64,000 nt of DNA from Flexivirga meconopsidis (GTDB taxonomy: Bacteria > Actinomycetota > Actinomycetes > Actinomycetales > Dermatophilaceae). A program made the position numbers and the translations under genes. Positions 1-7,946 of this stretch are shown here, one piece after another (position 1 is the stretch's first letter; each line of letters opens with the position of its first letter). Below the pieces are notes generated by a model, which searched no databases, was not told the DNA's origin, and was given only the letters and a program-made list of their open reading frames with translations. The stretch lies in contig NZ_JAOBQJ010000004.1 of NCBI RefSeq assembly GCF_026162425.1, forward strand, positions 248,001 to 312,000, in the 5' to 3' direction.

Positions 1-699
1 CCGCACCAGCGATAGCAATTCGGCCACCCACTGCCGAGGCGGCCCGTGCAGGAAACCCTCGCTCCGGCTGGAGAAGACGCCCACTACACCGAGGCGACGA
101 CGCACCGTCGCAGGATCCACGCCGACGGCGCGAGCTCGCTGGACCAGACCGGCGACGGACGACGCGATCGACGCCGCATCCCGGTCGCGGGTCGAGGTGC
201 CCCACGCGCCCAGCGCCACTCCCGCCGCCAGTCCTGCCTCGTCGTCGCCGACGGCACTGAAGTCGACATCGACCGCGGCCGGCACCGCCCGCTCCAGGAA
301 GCCCGTGGCGGGCTCCCGGATCCAGTGCGCGTGCACCGCATCGCGCACGTCGAGTGCCCAGCGTGCGGCGTCGTCCGGAGCCGTGCCGGGCGCCGGCCGG
401 AGACCGACCTGGAGACGGCCTGCGCCATACGCGGCGGCGGTCGCGGCGGCACGCACCCACCCACGCACCTGCGCCGACTCGGGGTCGGTCAGCACCACGT
501 CGTCGACCAGCACGGCACTGTTTGCCGTGACCGCCAGCATCTGCATCGCGGCAACCCACGGGTCCGGTCCGTGCGGATCGTCGTGCACCGCCTGGATGTC
601 GAAGTATCCGCGCTCGTCCGCACGGGCGGCGCGGATCGCGGTGTTCTCCGGCGAGGTGGTCTGGCCCGGCAGGTAGGAGCCGATGCGCAATTGGCTCAT
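1..699 (-). CDS. Luciferase-like (LLM) protein, 3' end cut by window edge
   Basis: The minus strand is open from an ATG at 699 to the window edge (233 codons, no stop). The N-terminus reads LRIGSYLPGQ and is followed by an alternating strand/helix pattern like the TIM barrel of luciferase-like flavin or F420 monooxygenases; the fit is weaker than for the upstream gene. It overlaps the upstream LLM gene by ATGA (696-699), so the two are translationally coupled and may form a pair acting on related substrates. No substrate can be inferred. The start is fixed by the overlap. Confidence 0.6.
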   Translation of the reverse strand, partial: MSQLRIGSYLPGQTTSPENTAIRAARADERGYFDIQAVHDDPHGPDPWVAAMQMLAVTANSAVLVDDVVLTDPESAQVRGWVRAAATAAAYGAGRLQVGLRPAPGTAPDDAARWALDVRDAVHAHWIREPATGFLERAVPAAVDVDFSAVGDDEAGLAAGVALGAWGTSTRDRDAASIASSVAGLVQRARAVGVDPATVRRRLGVVGVFSSRSEGFLHGPPRQWVAELLSLVR

Positions 700-1607
700 G
701 CGACGGCGACACGCACCGGTGCGATGACTTCGGCGCCGAAGCGCCGGATCAGGTCGGTGCCGAGCGCGCCCGAGGCGTCGGTGATGCCGGTATTGAAGCC
801 GCCGGCCCCATGCTCCAGCACCGCCGAGGTCAGCGCTTCGACCCACTGACGCGCCGATCCGCCGACCCAGCGACCGTCGTCCGAGCGGGTGCTCGGCAGG
901 TCACGATCGGTGAGCGCGCCGCCGAAGTTGAAGATGGTGATGATGTCGGCCGGGTCGCGTCCCGCGGCCCGTGCCGCGTCGTCGATGTGCGCCCTGCCGT
1001 CACGGTAGGCCGACGTCAGCCAGTCAGCGCCCTGCTGCGGGATCCAGCCATCGGTCAGGCGGCCGGTGATCGCGAGCGTCCGTGGCCCGCCCGCCCCGGT
1101 CCAGATCGGCGGCGTCGGCACCGTCGCCGGCGCGAGATGCCCTACCCGGTAATGCTTTCCGGTGAAATCCATGGCGGCGGCGGGGCCGCCGGTCAGGCCG
1201 CGGACGACCTCGATCGCCTCCTCGAAGGCGTCGACCGCCTGCTTCGGTGTCAGCTGCTGCACGCCCATCCGCGGGATGTGCTGCCAGAACCCGCCCGACC
1301 CCAGGCCGAGCGCGAAGCGGCCGTCCGACTGCGCGGTCAGCGCGGCGGCCGTGCGGGCCAGCATCGGTGCCGGGCGCAGCGGCAGATTGGTGACGCCGAC
1401 GTAGCCGCCGATCGTCGTCGTGGCGCCGAGCAGGAAGGCGGTGCCGGCATACGCCTCGATCAGGCCGGCGTTGTAGGGATGGTCCTGCAGCGAGAACAGG
1501 TCGAAGCCGGAGGCCTCCGCGGTGCGCACCAGCTCGGTACGCGCGGCGTCCTGCCCGACCTGGATGTTGGCCGGAAAGCTGAAGAGTGGGCGAGCCTGCA
1601 GACCCAT
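696..1607 (-). CDS. LLM class flavin/F420-dependent oxidoreductase
   Basis: 303 residues, the usual size for bacterial luciferase-like monooxygenases. The N-terminus (PLFSFPANIQVG), the FDLFSLQDHPY stretch near residue 35, a central TTIGGYVGVTNLPLR and the ALGLGSGGF segment are typical LLM TIM-barrel signatures; these enzymes use FMNH2 or F420H2. The ATG at 1607 is preceded by AGGGGAG on the minus strand. An open frame runs further upstream to 1898, but that part overlaps the promoter region of the divergent DinB-like gene and looks non-coding. It is the first gene of a pair with the LLM gene that runs off the window. The substrate is unknown. Confidence 0.85.
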   Translation of the reverse strand: MGLQARPLFSFPANIQVGQDAARTELVRTAEASGFDLFSLQDHPYNAGLIEAYAGTAFLLGATTTIGGYVGVTNLPLRPAPMLARTAAALTAQSDGRFALGLGSGGFWQHIPRMGVQQLTPKQAVDAFEEAIEVVRGLTGGPAAAMDFTGKHYRVGHLAPATVPTPPIWTGAGGPRTLAITGRLTDGWIPQQGADWLTSAYRDGRAHIDDAARAAGRDPADIITIFNFGGALTDRDLPSTRSDDGRWVGGSARQWVEALTSAVLEHGAGGFNTGITDASGALGTDLIRRFGAEVIAPVRVAVA

Positions 1608-1716
1608 GCGTGTCTCCCCTCGGTGCGGTTGACAGCACGCTAACCGCCCGCTGTCGCACTCGCTCGCCGAGCGGGAAAGACTGTGGGTTGTCACACCGCG
1701 GTGGGAGGCTGTCGTC

Positions 1717-2487
1717 ATGACCTCGACACCGGAAGACCCACCTGCCGTCAAGAGCTTCCGCGACGCCAACCTGCGCGGTGCGCGTTTCCGCAGTTGCGAG
1801 TTGTCGGAGGCGTCGATGCGCGGAGTCATCGTCGCCGGCATGGAGGTCGACTCGCCGTGGCTCTTCGACGGCGACGAGCCGTTCCTCGTCAACGGCATCG
1901 ACGTGCTGCCCTATGTCGGTGCCGAGCTGGACAAGCGGTTCCCGGGGCGCGGGCAGCGGCATGCCGACACGCCCGACGGTCTGCGCGACGCCTGGGCGGT
2001 GCTCCAGCGCGCCTGGGCGGCCACCGCCGAGCGGGTGGCGGCAATGCCGCCCGGCACGGTTGACGTCTCGGTCGACGAGGAGTGGTCCTTCGCGCAGACC
2101 CTGCGTCATCTGGTGATGGCGACCGACGTGTGGCTGGGCCGGTCGATCCTGGGGCGCGACCCCGGCTATCACCCGATCGGCCTGCCCTACGACGGCTACG
2201 CGGAGGACGGCAACGACACGTCCTACTTCACCACCGAAAAGCCAACGTATGACGAGGTGCTCGCCGCCCGGGCAGACCGCGTGGGGATGGTCACCGACTA
2301 CCTCGCGCAGGTCACGCCGGAGGAGCTGCGCATCCAACGCGCCAACCCCTGGGCGCCGCAATATCCCGAGACGACGCTCAGCTGCCTGCACACCATCCTC
2401 GACGAGGAGTGGGAGCACCTGCGCTACGCCGAGCGGGACCTCGACGCGATCACCCGCGCGGACACCTCGGCCGGTGAGCGCCCGTGA
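1717..2487 (+). CDS. DinB-family protein with short pentapeptide-like N-terminus
   Basis: 256 residues. The first 45 contain a short pentapeptide-like run (DANLRGARFRSCELSEA). From about residue 85 on the protein looks like a DinB/YfiT-type four-helix bundle, with candidate metal histidines in the LRHLVMATDVW and LHTILDEEWEHLRYAERDL segments. DinB-fold proteins in actinobacteria are often mycothiol-dependent transferases or hydrolases; the exact reaction cannot be read. The ATG at 1717 follows a GGGAGG Shine-Dalgarno. The stop overlaps the GTG of the next gene (GTGA), and that gene encodes another bundle of the same superfamily, so the pair is probably one operon. Confidence 0.8.
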   Translation: MTSTPEDPPAVKSFRDANLRGARFRSCELSEASMRGVIVAGMEVDSPWLFDGDEPFLVNGIDVLPYVGAELDKRFPGRGQRHADTPDGLRDAWAVLQRAWAATAERVAAMPPGTVDVSVDEEWSFAQTLRHLVMATDVWLGRSILGRDPGYHPIGLPYDGYAEDGNDTSYFTTEKPTYDEVLAARADRVGMVTDYLAQVTPEELRIQRANPWAPQYPETTLSCLHTILDEEWEHLRYAERDLDAITRADTSAGERP

Positions 2488-3155
2488 GCACTGATCCCCT
2501 CACGATCCCTCTGGAGGAGGCGCGCACGGCCTGCGTGGACTCGATCGAGTCTTTCCTGGCGGCCACGGCTGCCATCCCCGAGCTGGACCTGCTCGATGCG
2601 TCGCGGTGCCGCGGCTGGTCCCGCCTCGATGTGCTCACCCACGTCGTCGGCGGATGTCAGGAGATGCTGACCGGGCTGGTCGACCGGGTCGACGACCCGC
2701 CGACCGTCGACGCCGCGAGCTACTGGCCCACCTTCCGGGCTCGGTATGGCGACGACGACCCGATCGCGGTGCTGATAGCGCAACGCCGGCGCGCGGATGC
2801 CTACGGACGCCCGGACTCCGCGCGCCGGCAGCTGCGCGATCTCGCCGCTCCCCTACTGCGCGGGATTGCTGCCCTGCCGGCGGGTCAATACCGCTGGGAC
2901 AGTGAGATATTCGCCGGCGGCGACTACCTCGCCGTCTGGGCGGTCGAAAACGTCGTGCACCAACTCGACCTCGCCACCGACGCCCCGCTGCCTGCCTCGG
3001 CGCTGGAGGTCGGCCGGCGCACCGTGGATGCGTTGTTGTCGACCCCGTTCCCGACGGAGTGGACCGACGAGCAGGCGGTCTTGGTCGGCACCGGGCGCGT
3101 GCCGGTGCCGGAGGGGCTGCCGTCATACGTTGCGCAAGTGCCGGTGCTCGGCTGA
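2484..3155 (+). CDS. Maleylpyruvate isomerase-fold (mycothiol-dependent) family protein
   Basis: 223 residues starting at a GTG that overlaps the previous stop. The N-terminal half has the CRGWSRLDVLTHVVGG motif, the typical W-x6-H segment of the mycothiol maleylpyruvate isomerase N-terminal domain (DinB superfamily), and NVVHQLDLATDAP carries the later metal histidine. Known members use mycothiol as cofactor; mshC is present in this window. The natural substrate cannot be deduced. The gene ends 10 bp before the convergent VOC gene. Confidence 0.8.
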   Translation: MSTDPLTIPLEEARTACVDSIESFLAATAAIPELDLLDASRCRGWSRLDVLTHVVGGCQEMLTGLVDRVDDPPTVDAASYWPTFRARYGDDDPIAVLIAQRRRADAYGRPDSARRQLRDLAAPLLRGIAALPAGQYRWDSEIFAGGDYLAVWAVENVVHQLDLATDAPLPASALEVGRRTVDALLSTPFPTEWTDEQAVLVGTGRVPVPEGLPSYVAQVPVLG

Positions 3156-3165
3156 GCGAGCGGTC

Positions 3166-3579
3166 TCAGCCCGCCGACACCAGCAGACAGAACGGGTGCC
3201 CGGCCGGGTCGACCAGCACGTAAAGCGGCTCGTCCGGGTCGTCGCTGCGGTCGAAACGCAGGGTGGCACCAAGAGCCTCGGCCCGCGCGCGCTGCCGCTC
3301 CAACTCCTCCCGGGACGACACCCGGAAGTCGTGGTGCATCTGCTTCGGCACCACATGCGACGGCCAGGTCGGCCGGTTGAGGTGCGGCACCTGCTGGATC
3401 GCGAACACCCGCCCGCCGTCGGCGTCGAGCAGCACCAGCCAGTCGGCGTCGTCGTCGCCGGTTGCGGGCGCCTCGTCCCCCGGTCGGTAGTGCAGACCGA
3501 GGAACTCGCGGTAGAACTCCGCGAGGCCACGACAGTCGGTGGCATCGATCGCGGTGTGCATCAGGATCGGGAGGGTCAT
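3166..3579 (-). CDS. VOC (glyoxalase/bleomycin resistance) superfamily protein
   Basis: 137 residues with one pair of beta-alpha-beta-beta-beta modules. It starts LPILMHTAIDATDCRGLAEF (typical VOC beta1-alpha1) and ends with LYVLVDPAGHPFCLL, the usual D-P-x-G-x-P/H-F-C-L closing motif. VOC proteins bind a divalent metal or sequester a ligand; no specific substrate is evident. The ATG at 3579 overlaps the stop of the upstream AlkX-like gene (ATGA, 3576-3579), so it is the second gene of that operon. Confidence 0.85.
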   Translation of the reverse strand: MTLPILMHTAIDATDCRGLAEFYREFLGLHYRPGDEAPATGDDDADWLVLLDADGGRVFAIQQVPHLNRPTWPSHVVPKQMHHDFRVSSREELERQRARAEALGATLRFDRSDDPDEPLYVLVDPAGHPFCLLVSAG

Positions 3580-4691
3580 GGCGACTCCCAATGTAGGTCG
3601 AGTGCGAGCCAGCGGGCCAGCGACGCGATCTCCCGATCGACCGCCGAGGTCATCGCGGCAGTGAAGTCGACGTCGCGGTGCAGTGCGTTGATCCGCAGCA
3701 CCCCGTGGTCCAGATCGGCCTTCGCATCCAGCTTGCCGACGAACCGATCGCCATACAGCACGGGGAGCGCGTAGTAACCCCAGCGGCGCTTGGCCTTCGG
3801 CTTGTACATCTCGAGCTGGTAGTCGAAGTCGAACAGCTCGGTCATCCGCTTGCGGTCGAAGATCAACCGGTCCAACGGCGAGAGGAGCGCCGCTCGTCCG
3901 CGGAACGGCTGCCCCAGCTGCTCCGGGTCGACCCGCCATCGCCCGCGCACCCCCTCGACCACGGCCTCCTCCCCCGCACGGCCGGCGTCATTGCGCTCAC
4001 CCGACGGCAGCTCGGCGGCGCGGCCCCGGGCGATACCGAGCGATGTCAGCCGGCGCCGGTCACGCTCGGCCACCGCTTCGGCGTCGGGCACGACATCGGT
4101 CTCGGGATAGACGCGTTCGGCGAGGTCCCAGACGCGCGCACCGCTGCGATCACGCCCGGCAACCGCGACCTCTCCGCGCGCCGCCATGAAGTCGAGCATC
4201 CGCACGACGTTCTGGTTGTTGGTCCAGCCGGTCGAGCGCCACGGCACCTCGCAGGTGTCCTCGAACGCGGCGGCCGGATGCGGACCGTCGGCACGAAGCT
4301 GCGCCAGGATGTCGTCACGACACAGGAAGTTGGCCTCGAACCACTCGGAGTGGGCAATCTCCCAGTCCCGCAACGGCGTTCGCCCCGGCCAAAGCGCCAT
4401 CTCGGCACGAAACAGGCGGATGTCCGCCGCCGGGCGCACAAAGGTGCCGAACTCGATCAGCTCCCCGGACGCGACCAGGTCGTGCAGCTCCCCGGGCCGG
4501 TATGCCGGGCCCAGCCGCGACCAGCAGACCAACTCGGGGCTGGGCGCGACCGCGTTGACCAGGTCGACCTGCACCGCATAAAGGTGGCCCAGGACTGCCC
4601 GCAGGTCGGTCGGCCGCGGCGCGCTCAGCAGCTGTGCGCGCACCGCGATGCGGCGCGCGTCGGCCTTGCTGAGGTGATGCACCTGCGGCAT
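3576..4691 (-). CDS. AlkX/YcaQ-type DNA glycosylase (winged-helix, HTH_42)
   Basis: About 371 residues with the YcaQ/AlkZ winged-helix architecture: LSKADARRIAVRAQLL at the N-terminus, then YAVQVDLVNAV with the Q-x-D catalytic signature at about residues 41-43. From memory, AlkZ has QxQ and the AlkX/YcaQ branch has QxD, so interstrand-crosslink or bulky N-alkyl purine repair is the best guess. Conserved blocks RRWGYYALPVLYGDRFVGKLDAKAD and LSPLDRLIFDRKR match the family. The start is unsettled: ATG 4691 lies inside a perfect inverted repeat (4681-4714); GTG 4682 is an alternative and an open frame extends to 4721. Operonic with the VOC gene. Confidence 0.82.
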   Translation of the reverse strand: MPQVHHLSKADARRIAVRAQLLSAPRPTDLRAVLGHLYAVQVDLVNAVAPSPELVCWSRLGPAYRPGELHDLVASGELIEFGTFVRPAADIRLFRAEMALWPGRTPLRDWEIAHSEWFEANFLCRDDILAQLRADGPHPAAAFEDTCEVPWRSTGWTNNQNVVRMLDFMAARGEVAVAGRDRSGARVWDLAERVYPETDVVPDAEAVAERDRRRLTSLGIARGRAAELPSGERNDAGRAGEEAVVEGVRGRWRVDPEQLGQPFRGRAALLSPLDRLIFDRKRMTELFDFDYQLEMYKPKAKRRWGYYALPVLYGDRFVGKLDAKADLDHGVLRINALHRDVDFTAAMTSAVDREIASLARWLALDLHWESP

Positions 4692-4714
4692 ACGCACGAC
4701 CGTATGCCGCAGGT
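4681..4714. other. Perfect 13-bp inverted repeat over the AlkX-like start
   Basis: ACCTGCGGCATAC (4681-4693) and its exact complement GTATGCCGCAGGT (4702-4714) are separated by 8 nt. The arm nearer the gene contains the proposed ATG. It could be a terminator for the upstream hydrolase (stop at 4734), a translation-blocking hairpin or an operator. No T-run follows on either strand. Confidence 0.7.
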
Positions 4715-4733
4715 GCGACAAGCGGAACCTTGG

Positions 4734-5429
4734 TCAGCCGGCGGTCGCGGCAACCGCCTCGTCGATCAGGTCGGCGATCGCGGCCGGCTGCGACGCCAGC
4801 GACGCGTGGCTGGCGTCGAGCTCGATGGTCTTCTTCGGGTTCATCCGCTGAGCCATCCGGCGTTCGTTGTCCGGGTCGATCATCCGGTCCTGCGTCGACA
4901 CCTGATACCAGGTCGGCTTGGCCTTCCATGCCGGCTCGGTGACGTTGTCGCCGAAGGTCGACGCGAGCGGTGCCTTCTGGGTGACTGCCATGACGAGCGC
5001 CTGGTCCGCCGGCAGGTCCTGGCAGAAGCTCTCGCCGAACTTGTCCTGCTTGACCCAGAGGTAACCGTCCGAGTCCGGCGCGAGGTTTGCGATCGCCGCC
5101 GGCGGGTGCTCCTCGCTGATCCCGCCCGGGCTCTCGCCCGCGTCGGGTGCGAAGGCAGCGACATACACCAGGCCGACGACATTCGGCTGGTTGCCGGCCT
5201 CGGTGATCACCGCACCGCCGTAGGAGTGGCCCACGAGCAGCACCGGTCCGTCGATCTGGGCGACCATCTTGCGGGTGCGTTCGGCGTCGTCGGCCAGGGA
5301 GGTGAGCGGGTTCTCGACCGCGCGCAGGTCGGTGTAGCCGCGCTTGTTGAGTTCGGTGATGACCCCGGCCCAGTGGGCGGCGCCGCCCCAGAAACCGTGG
5401 ACGAGTACGACTGCCGGCTTGTCGGCCAT
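4734..5429 (-). CDS. Alpha/beta hydrolase
   Basis: 231 residues. Shows the alpha/beta hydrolase core: VVLVHGFWGG oxyanion loop at residues 7-16, the nucleophile elbow LLVGHSYGGAV (G-x-S-x-G), an acid in STQDRMIDPDNE and the catalytic histidine in DASHASLASQP near the C-terminus. It resembles the small EstC/hydroxynitrile-lyase-like esterases common in actinobacteria. The ATG at 5429 follows GAGAGG 8 nt upstream. It lies divergent to the FrnE-like gene with about 120 bp between starts. Substrate unknown; cytoplasmic, no signal peptide. Confidence 0.88.
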   Translation of the reverse strand: MADKPAVVLVHGFWGGAAHWAGVITELNKRGYTDLRAVENPLTSLADDAERTRKMVAQIDGPVLLVGHSYGGAVITEAGNQPNVVGLVYVAAFAPDAGESPGGISEEHPPAAIANLAPDSDGYLWVKQDKFGESFCQDLPADQALVMAVTQKAPLASTFGDNVTEPAWKAKPTWYQVSTQDRMIDPDNERRMAQRMNPKKTIELDASHASLASQPAAIADLIDEAVAATAG

Positions 5430-5517
5430 TGGTGGAACCTCTCGATCGGGGAACCTGCGGACGATCTGACAACCGCCCAAATCAACCTAACAACATCCGA
5501 TGCCTGGCGGAGCCGGA

Positions 5518-5543
5518 GGAATGCCCAGGTTTGGCCCGGTGTT
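5518..5543 (+). promoter_or_regulatory. Sigma-R/sigma-H-type promoter of the FrnE-like gene
   Basis: GGAAT (5518-5522), exactly 18 nt, then GTT (5541-5543) matches the actinobacterial disulfide-stress consensus GGAAT-N18/19-GTT. The expected start point about 7-9 nt after GTT falls on or just before the ATG at 5552, so the transcript would be leaderless or nearly so. The downstream gene is a CPWC thiol oxidoreductase, which fits this regulon. Confidence 0.7.
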
Positions 5544-5551
5544 TCACCACC

Positions 5552-6271
5552 ATGAAGGTGGACATCTGGTCTGACATTGCCTGCCCCTGGTGCTACATCG
5601 GCAAGCGTCGCTTCGAAGCGGGCCTGAAAAGCTTCGCCCACGCTGACGACGTCGAAATCGCCTGGCACAGCTTCCAATTGGACCCATCCTTGCCCGAGCA
5701 TTTCGACGGCAGCGAGGTCGACTACCTCGTGGAGCGCAAAGGTATGCCGCGCGCCGGCGTCGAGCAGATGACCGCGCACGTCAAGGCACAGGCCGCCGAG
5801 GTCGGACTGCACTACGACTTCGACAAGCTCGTGGTCGCCAACAGCCTGCGAGCCCACCGGCTGCTGCATCTGGCCGCCCGCCACGGCGTGGCCGACGCGG
5901 TCAAGGAAGCGCTCCTCTCGGCCCACTTCGAGCGCGGCGTCGACATCGGCGATCCGGACCGCCTGACCGAGATCGGCACGGCTGCCGGGTTGGCCGCGGA
6001 CGAGGTGCGCGCCGCACTCGATGACGAGACGCTGGCCGCCGAGGTCGAGGCCGACTTCGCCCAGGCACGCGCCTACGGGATCCAGGGCGTGCCGTTCTAC
6101 GTGATCGACGAGAAGTTCGGCGTCTCCGGAGCCCAGCCCGCGGAAGTCTTCACCGACGCACTCAACCAGGCGTGGGCCGACGCGCATCCGCTGGTCATGC
6201 CGGCGGCCGAGGGCGCGGTCTGCGGTCCGGACGGCTGCGACCCGGTGGACCAGGTGGCCGAAACCAAATGA
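5552..6271 (+). CDS. FrnE-like DsbA-family thiol oxidoreductase
   Basis: 239 residues of a DsbA/2-hydroxychromene-2-carboxylate isomerase-like thioredoxin fold. The active site C11-P-W-C14 lies in the first strand-helix turn (IWSDIACPWCYIGKRRFE), and YGIQGVPFYVIDEKFGVSGAQ carries the cis-proline. There is no signal peptide, so it acts in the cytoplasm as in FrnE, a disulfide isomerase/oxidoreductase of Deinococcus. The C-terminal tail has two further cysteines (VCGPDGCDP). A sigma-R-type promoter is directly upstream, which suggests a role in thiol homeostasis. Starting at 5552 gives the exact family N-terminus; the reading frame extends upstream but without similarity. Confidence 0.9.
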   Translation: MKVDIWSDIACPWCYIGKRRFEAGLKSFAHADDVEIAWHSFQLDPSLPEHFDGSEVDYLVERKGMPRAGVEQMTAHVKAQAAEVGLHYDFDKLVVANSLRAHRLLHLAARHGVADAVKEALLSAHFERGVDIGDPDRLTEIGTAAGLAADEVRAALDDETLAAEVEADFAQARAYGIQGVPFYVIDEKFGVSGAQPAEVFTDALNQAWADAHPLVMPAAEGAVCGPDGCDPVDQVAETK

Positions 6272-6290
6272 ACCCAGCAGGTTTGCTCGA

Positions 6291-7895
6291 TCAGACCTCG
6301 GGCGTCCAGTAGGTGACGATCTGCTCGGTGAAGACCGTGCCGTCATCGGTGGTGACCGTGAAAATCTGCGGCGTGATGCTGTAGACCGACTGATTCTTGG
6401 TCATCAACCAGCCGTCGCCGACCCGACTGACTTCATGGAGCACCGTCGAGCCGGCGCTGTCGTCCCAGCCCTTGTAATAGTCGGGCTGAGTGTCTCCGCC
6501 CGTGTCGCAGATCGCGAATTTCGCATGATGGGTCACCGACGGATCGGTCCTGCTCGGGTATGCCGTGCTGCCAACGGCCAGCGCCTGATCCCTGCCTTCG
6601 CAACGCGCACTGGGTTGATCGGTGAACCCCTGCCGATCCCAATTGGCGTTGACCGGAAGGGGTTTGACGGCCTTGCTGGCTGCTGCAGGACTGTCCGCCG
6701 ACCGCTGACCGGCGATGGCGACCGGGTCTGACCCGGACGACGACGGATCGCTGCCGCCATCGAAGGGGTGGAAGAGCAGAGTGCCGGCGACGGCGGTCGC
6801 ACCGACCACGATCGCCGCGGTCCCCCACAGCCACCGCCCGCTGCCGCTCCGGCGACTCGGCCGGCGTCGTTGCCGGGCAGTGCCATCGGCCGCGGTGTGC
6901 GGGGGGTGGACCGGGTGCGCTGCGGGGCGCGATCGATTTCCGGGCGGTGAGTGCACGGCCGGCAGCGCCTGCGAACGCACCGCCGGCGGGCTCCCCCGGT
7001 GCGCGGTCGGCATCGGCCGAGAGAGTTCTCGATGGACGTGGGACCGAGCGCTTCCCGACAGCGCCTCGGCGGCATCGCGCACCAAGGCCCCGGCGGTGGC
7101 CGGACGATCCGCTGGGTTCTTCGCAAGCGCCTGCCGCAGCACGCTGTCGAGCGCCGCCGTGTCGGTGTCGGGTAGCCGAGCGGGCAGGCGCGGCGGGGCG
7201 TCATACAAGTGCGCTCTGATCAGTTTGCTCAAGTCACGATGCGCGAACGGCGCTGTGCCGGAAAGACATTCGTAGAGGACGCAGCCCAGCGCGTAGACGT
7301 CGGAGCTTGCGGTCACCGGCGTCTCGTCGAAGCGCTCCGGCGCCATGTAACGCACCGAACCCAACGCGCTGCCGTCGCCGGTCACCCGGGTCTCGTCGGG
7401 ACGCGCGGCGATCCCGAAGTCCGCCAGATAGGCAAAATCTCCATCGGTGACGATGATGTTTTCGGGCTTGACGTCCCGGTGCACAAGGCCGTCGGCGTGC
7501 GCCGCGTCCAGTGCGGCAGCGACCTGCCCGAGCAATGCCAGCGCGCGCGTCGGCGTCAGCCGGCCTTCGCGGCTCAGCACCTCGCGCAGTTCTTGGCCAC
7601 GCACCAGTCGCATGTCGATGAAGAGCACACCGTCGATCTCGCCAAAGTCGTGGATCGGGATGATGTGCGGCTCGCCGAGCCGGGCAGCCAGCCGCGCCTC
7701 CCGACGAAATCGCTCGCGGTAGGCCGCGTCGGACGCCAGGTCGGTCGGGAGCAACTTCAGCGCGACGGTGCGTTCGCGGACGGTGTCGTATGCGGAGTAC
7801 ACGACGCCCATGCCGCCACGGCCCAGCACCTCCCCGAGCCGATACGGCCCGAAAGTGCGTCCGTCCGAGGCTGATTCGTTATCGTCTTGGCTCAT
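6291..7895 (-). CDS. Receptor-like Ser/Thr protein kinase (PknB family) with single membrane span
   Basis: 534 residues. The kinase domain covers residues 18-280: glycine loop LGRGGMGVV, catalytic Lys in VALKLL (K47), HRDVKPENI, DFGIA and APE are all present, so it should be active. A Pro/Ser/His-rich linker leads to one membrane helix (WLWGTAAIVVGATAVAGTLL, about residue 354) and an extracellular domain of about 150 residues with several cysteines. No PASTA repeats are seen, so the ligand differs from PknB; the outer domain is not recognised. The ATG at 7895 has GGGAGGGG upstream; the open frame to 7943 is an extension. Divergent from the flavoprotein with 51 bp between starts. Confidence 0.92.
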   Translation of the reverse strand: MSQDDNESASDGRTFGPYRLGEVLGRGGMGVVYSAYDTVRERTVALKLLPTDLASDAAYRERFRREARLAARLGEPHIIPIHDFGEIDGVLFIDMRLVRGQELREVLSREGRLTPTRALALLGQVAAALDAAHADGLVHRDVKPENIIVTDGDFAYLADFGIAARPDETRVTGDGSALGSVRYMAPERFDETPVTASSDVYALGCVLYECLSGTAPFAHRDLSKLIRAHLYDAPPRLPARLPDTDTAALDSVLRQALAKNPADRPATAGALVRDAAEALSGSARSHVHRELSRPMPTAHRGSPPAVRSQALPAVHSPPGNRSRPAAHPVHPPHTAADGTARQRRRPSRRSGSGRWLWGTAAIVVGATAVAGTLLFHPFDGGSDPSSSGSDPVAIAGQRSADSPAAASKAVKPLPVNANWDRQGFTDQPSARCEGRDQALAVGSTAYPSRTDPSVTHHAKFAICDTGGDTQPDYYKGWDDSAGSTVLHEVSRVGDGWLMTKNQSVYSITPQIFTVTTDDGTVFTEQIVTYWTPEV

Positions 7896-7946
7896 TTCGT
7901 CCCCTCCCGGCGCCAACCCCCTGCCTGGCCGACACGTCTTCACAGT

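Noticed and set aside
7155-7180. PafBC motif TGTCGGTG inside the kinase gene
   Set aside because: No TANNNT at eight nt and location within a coding region; chance match.
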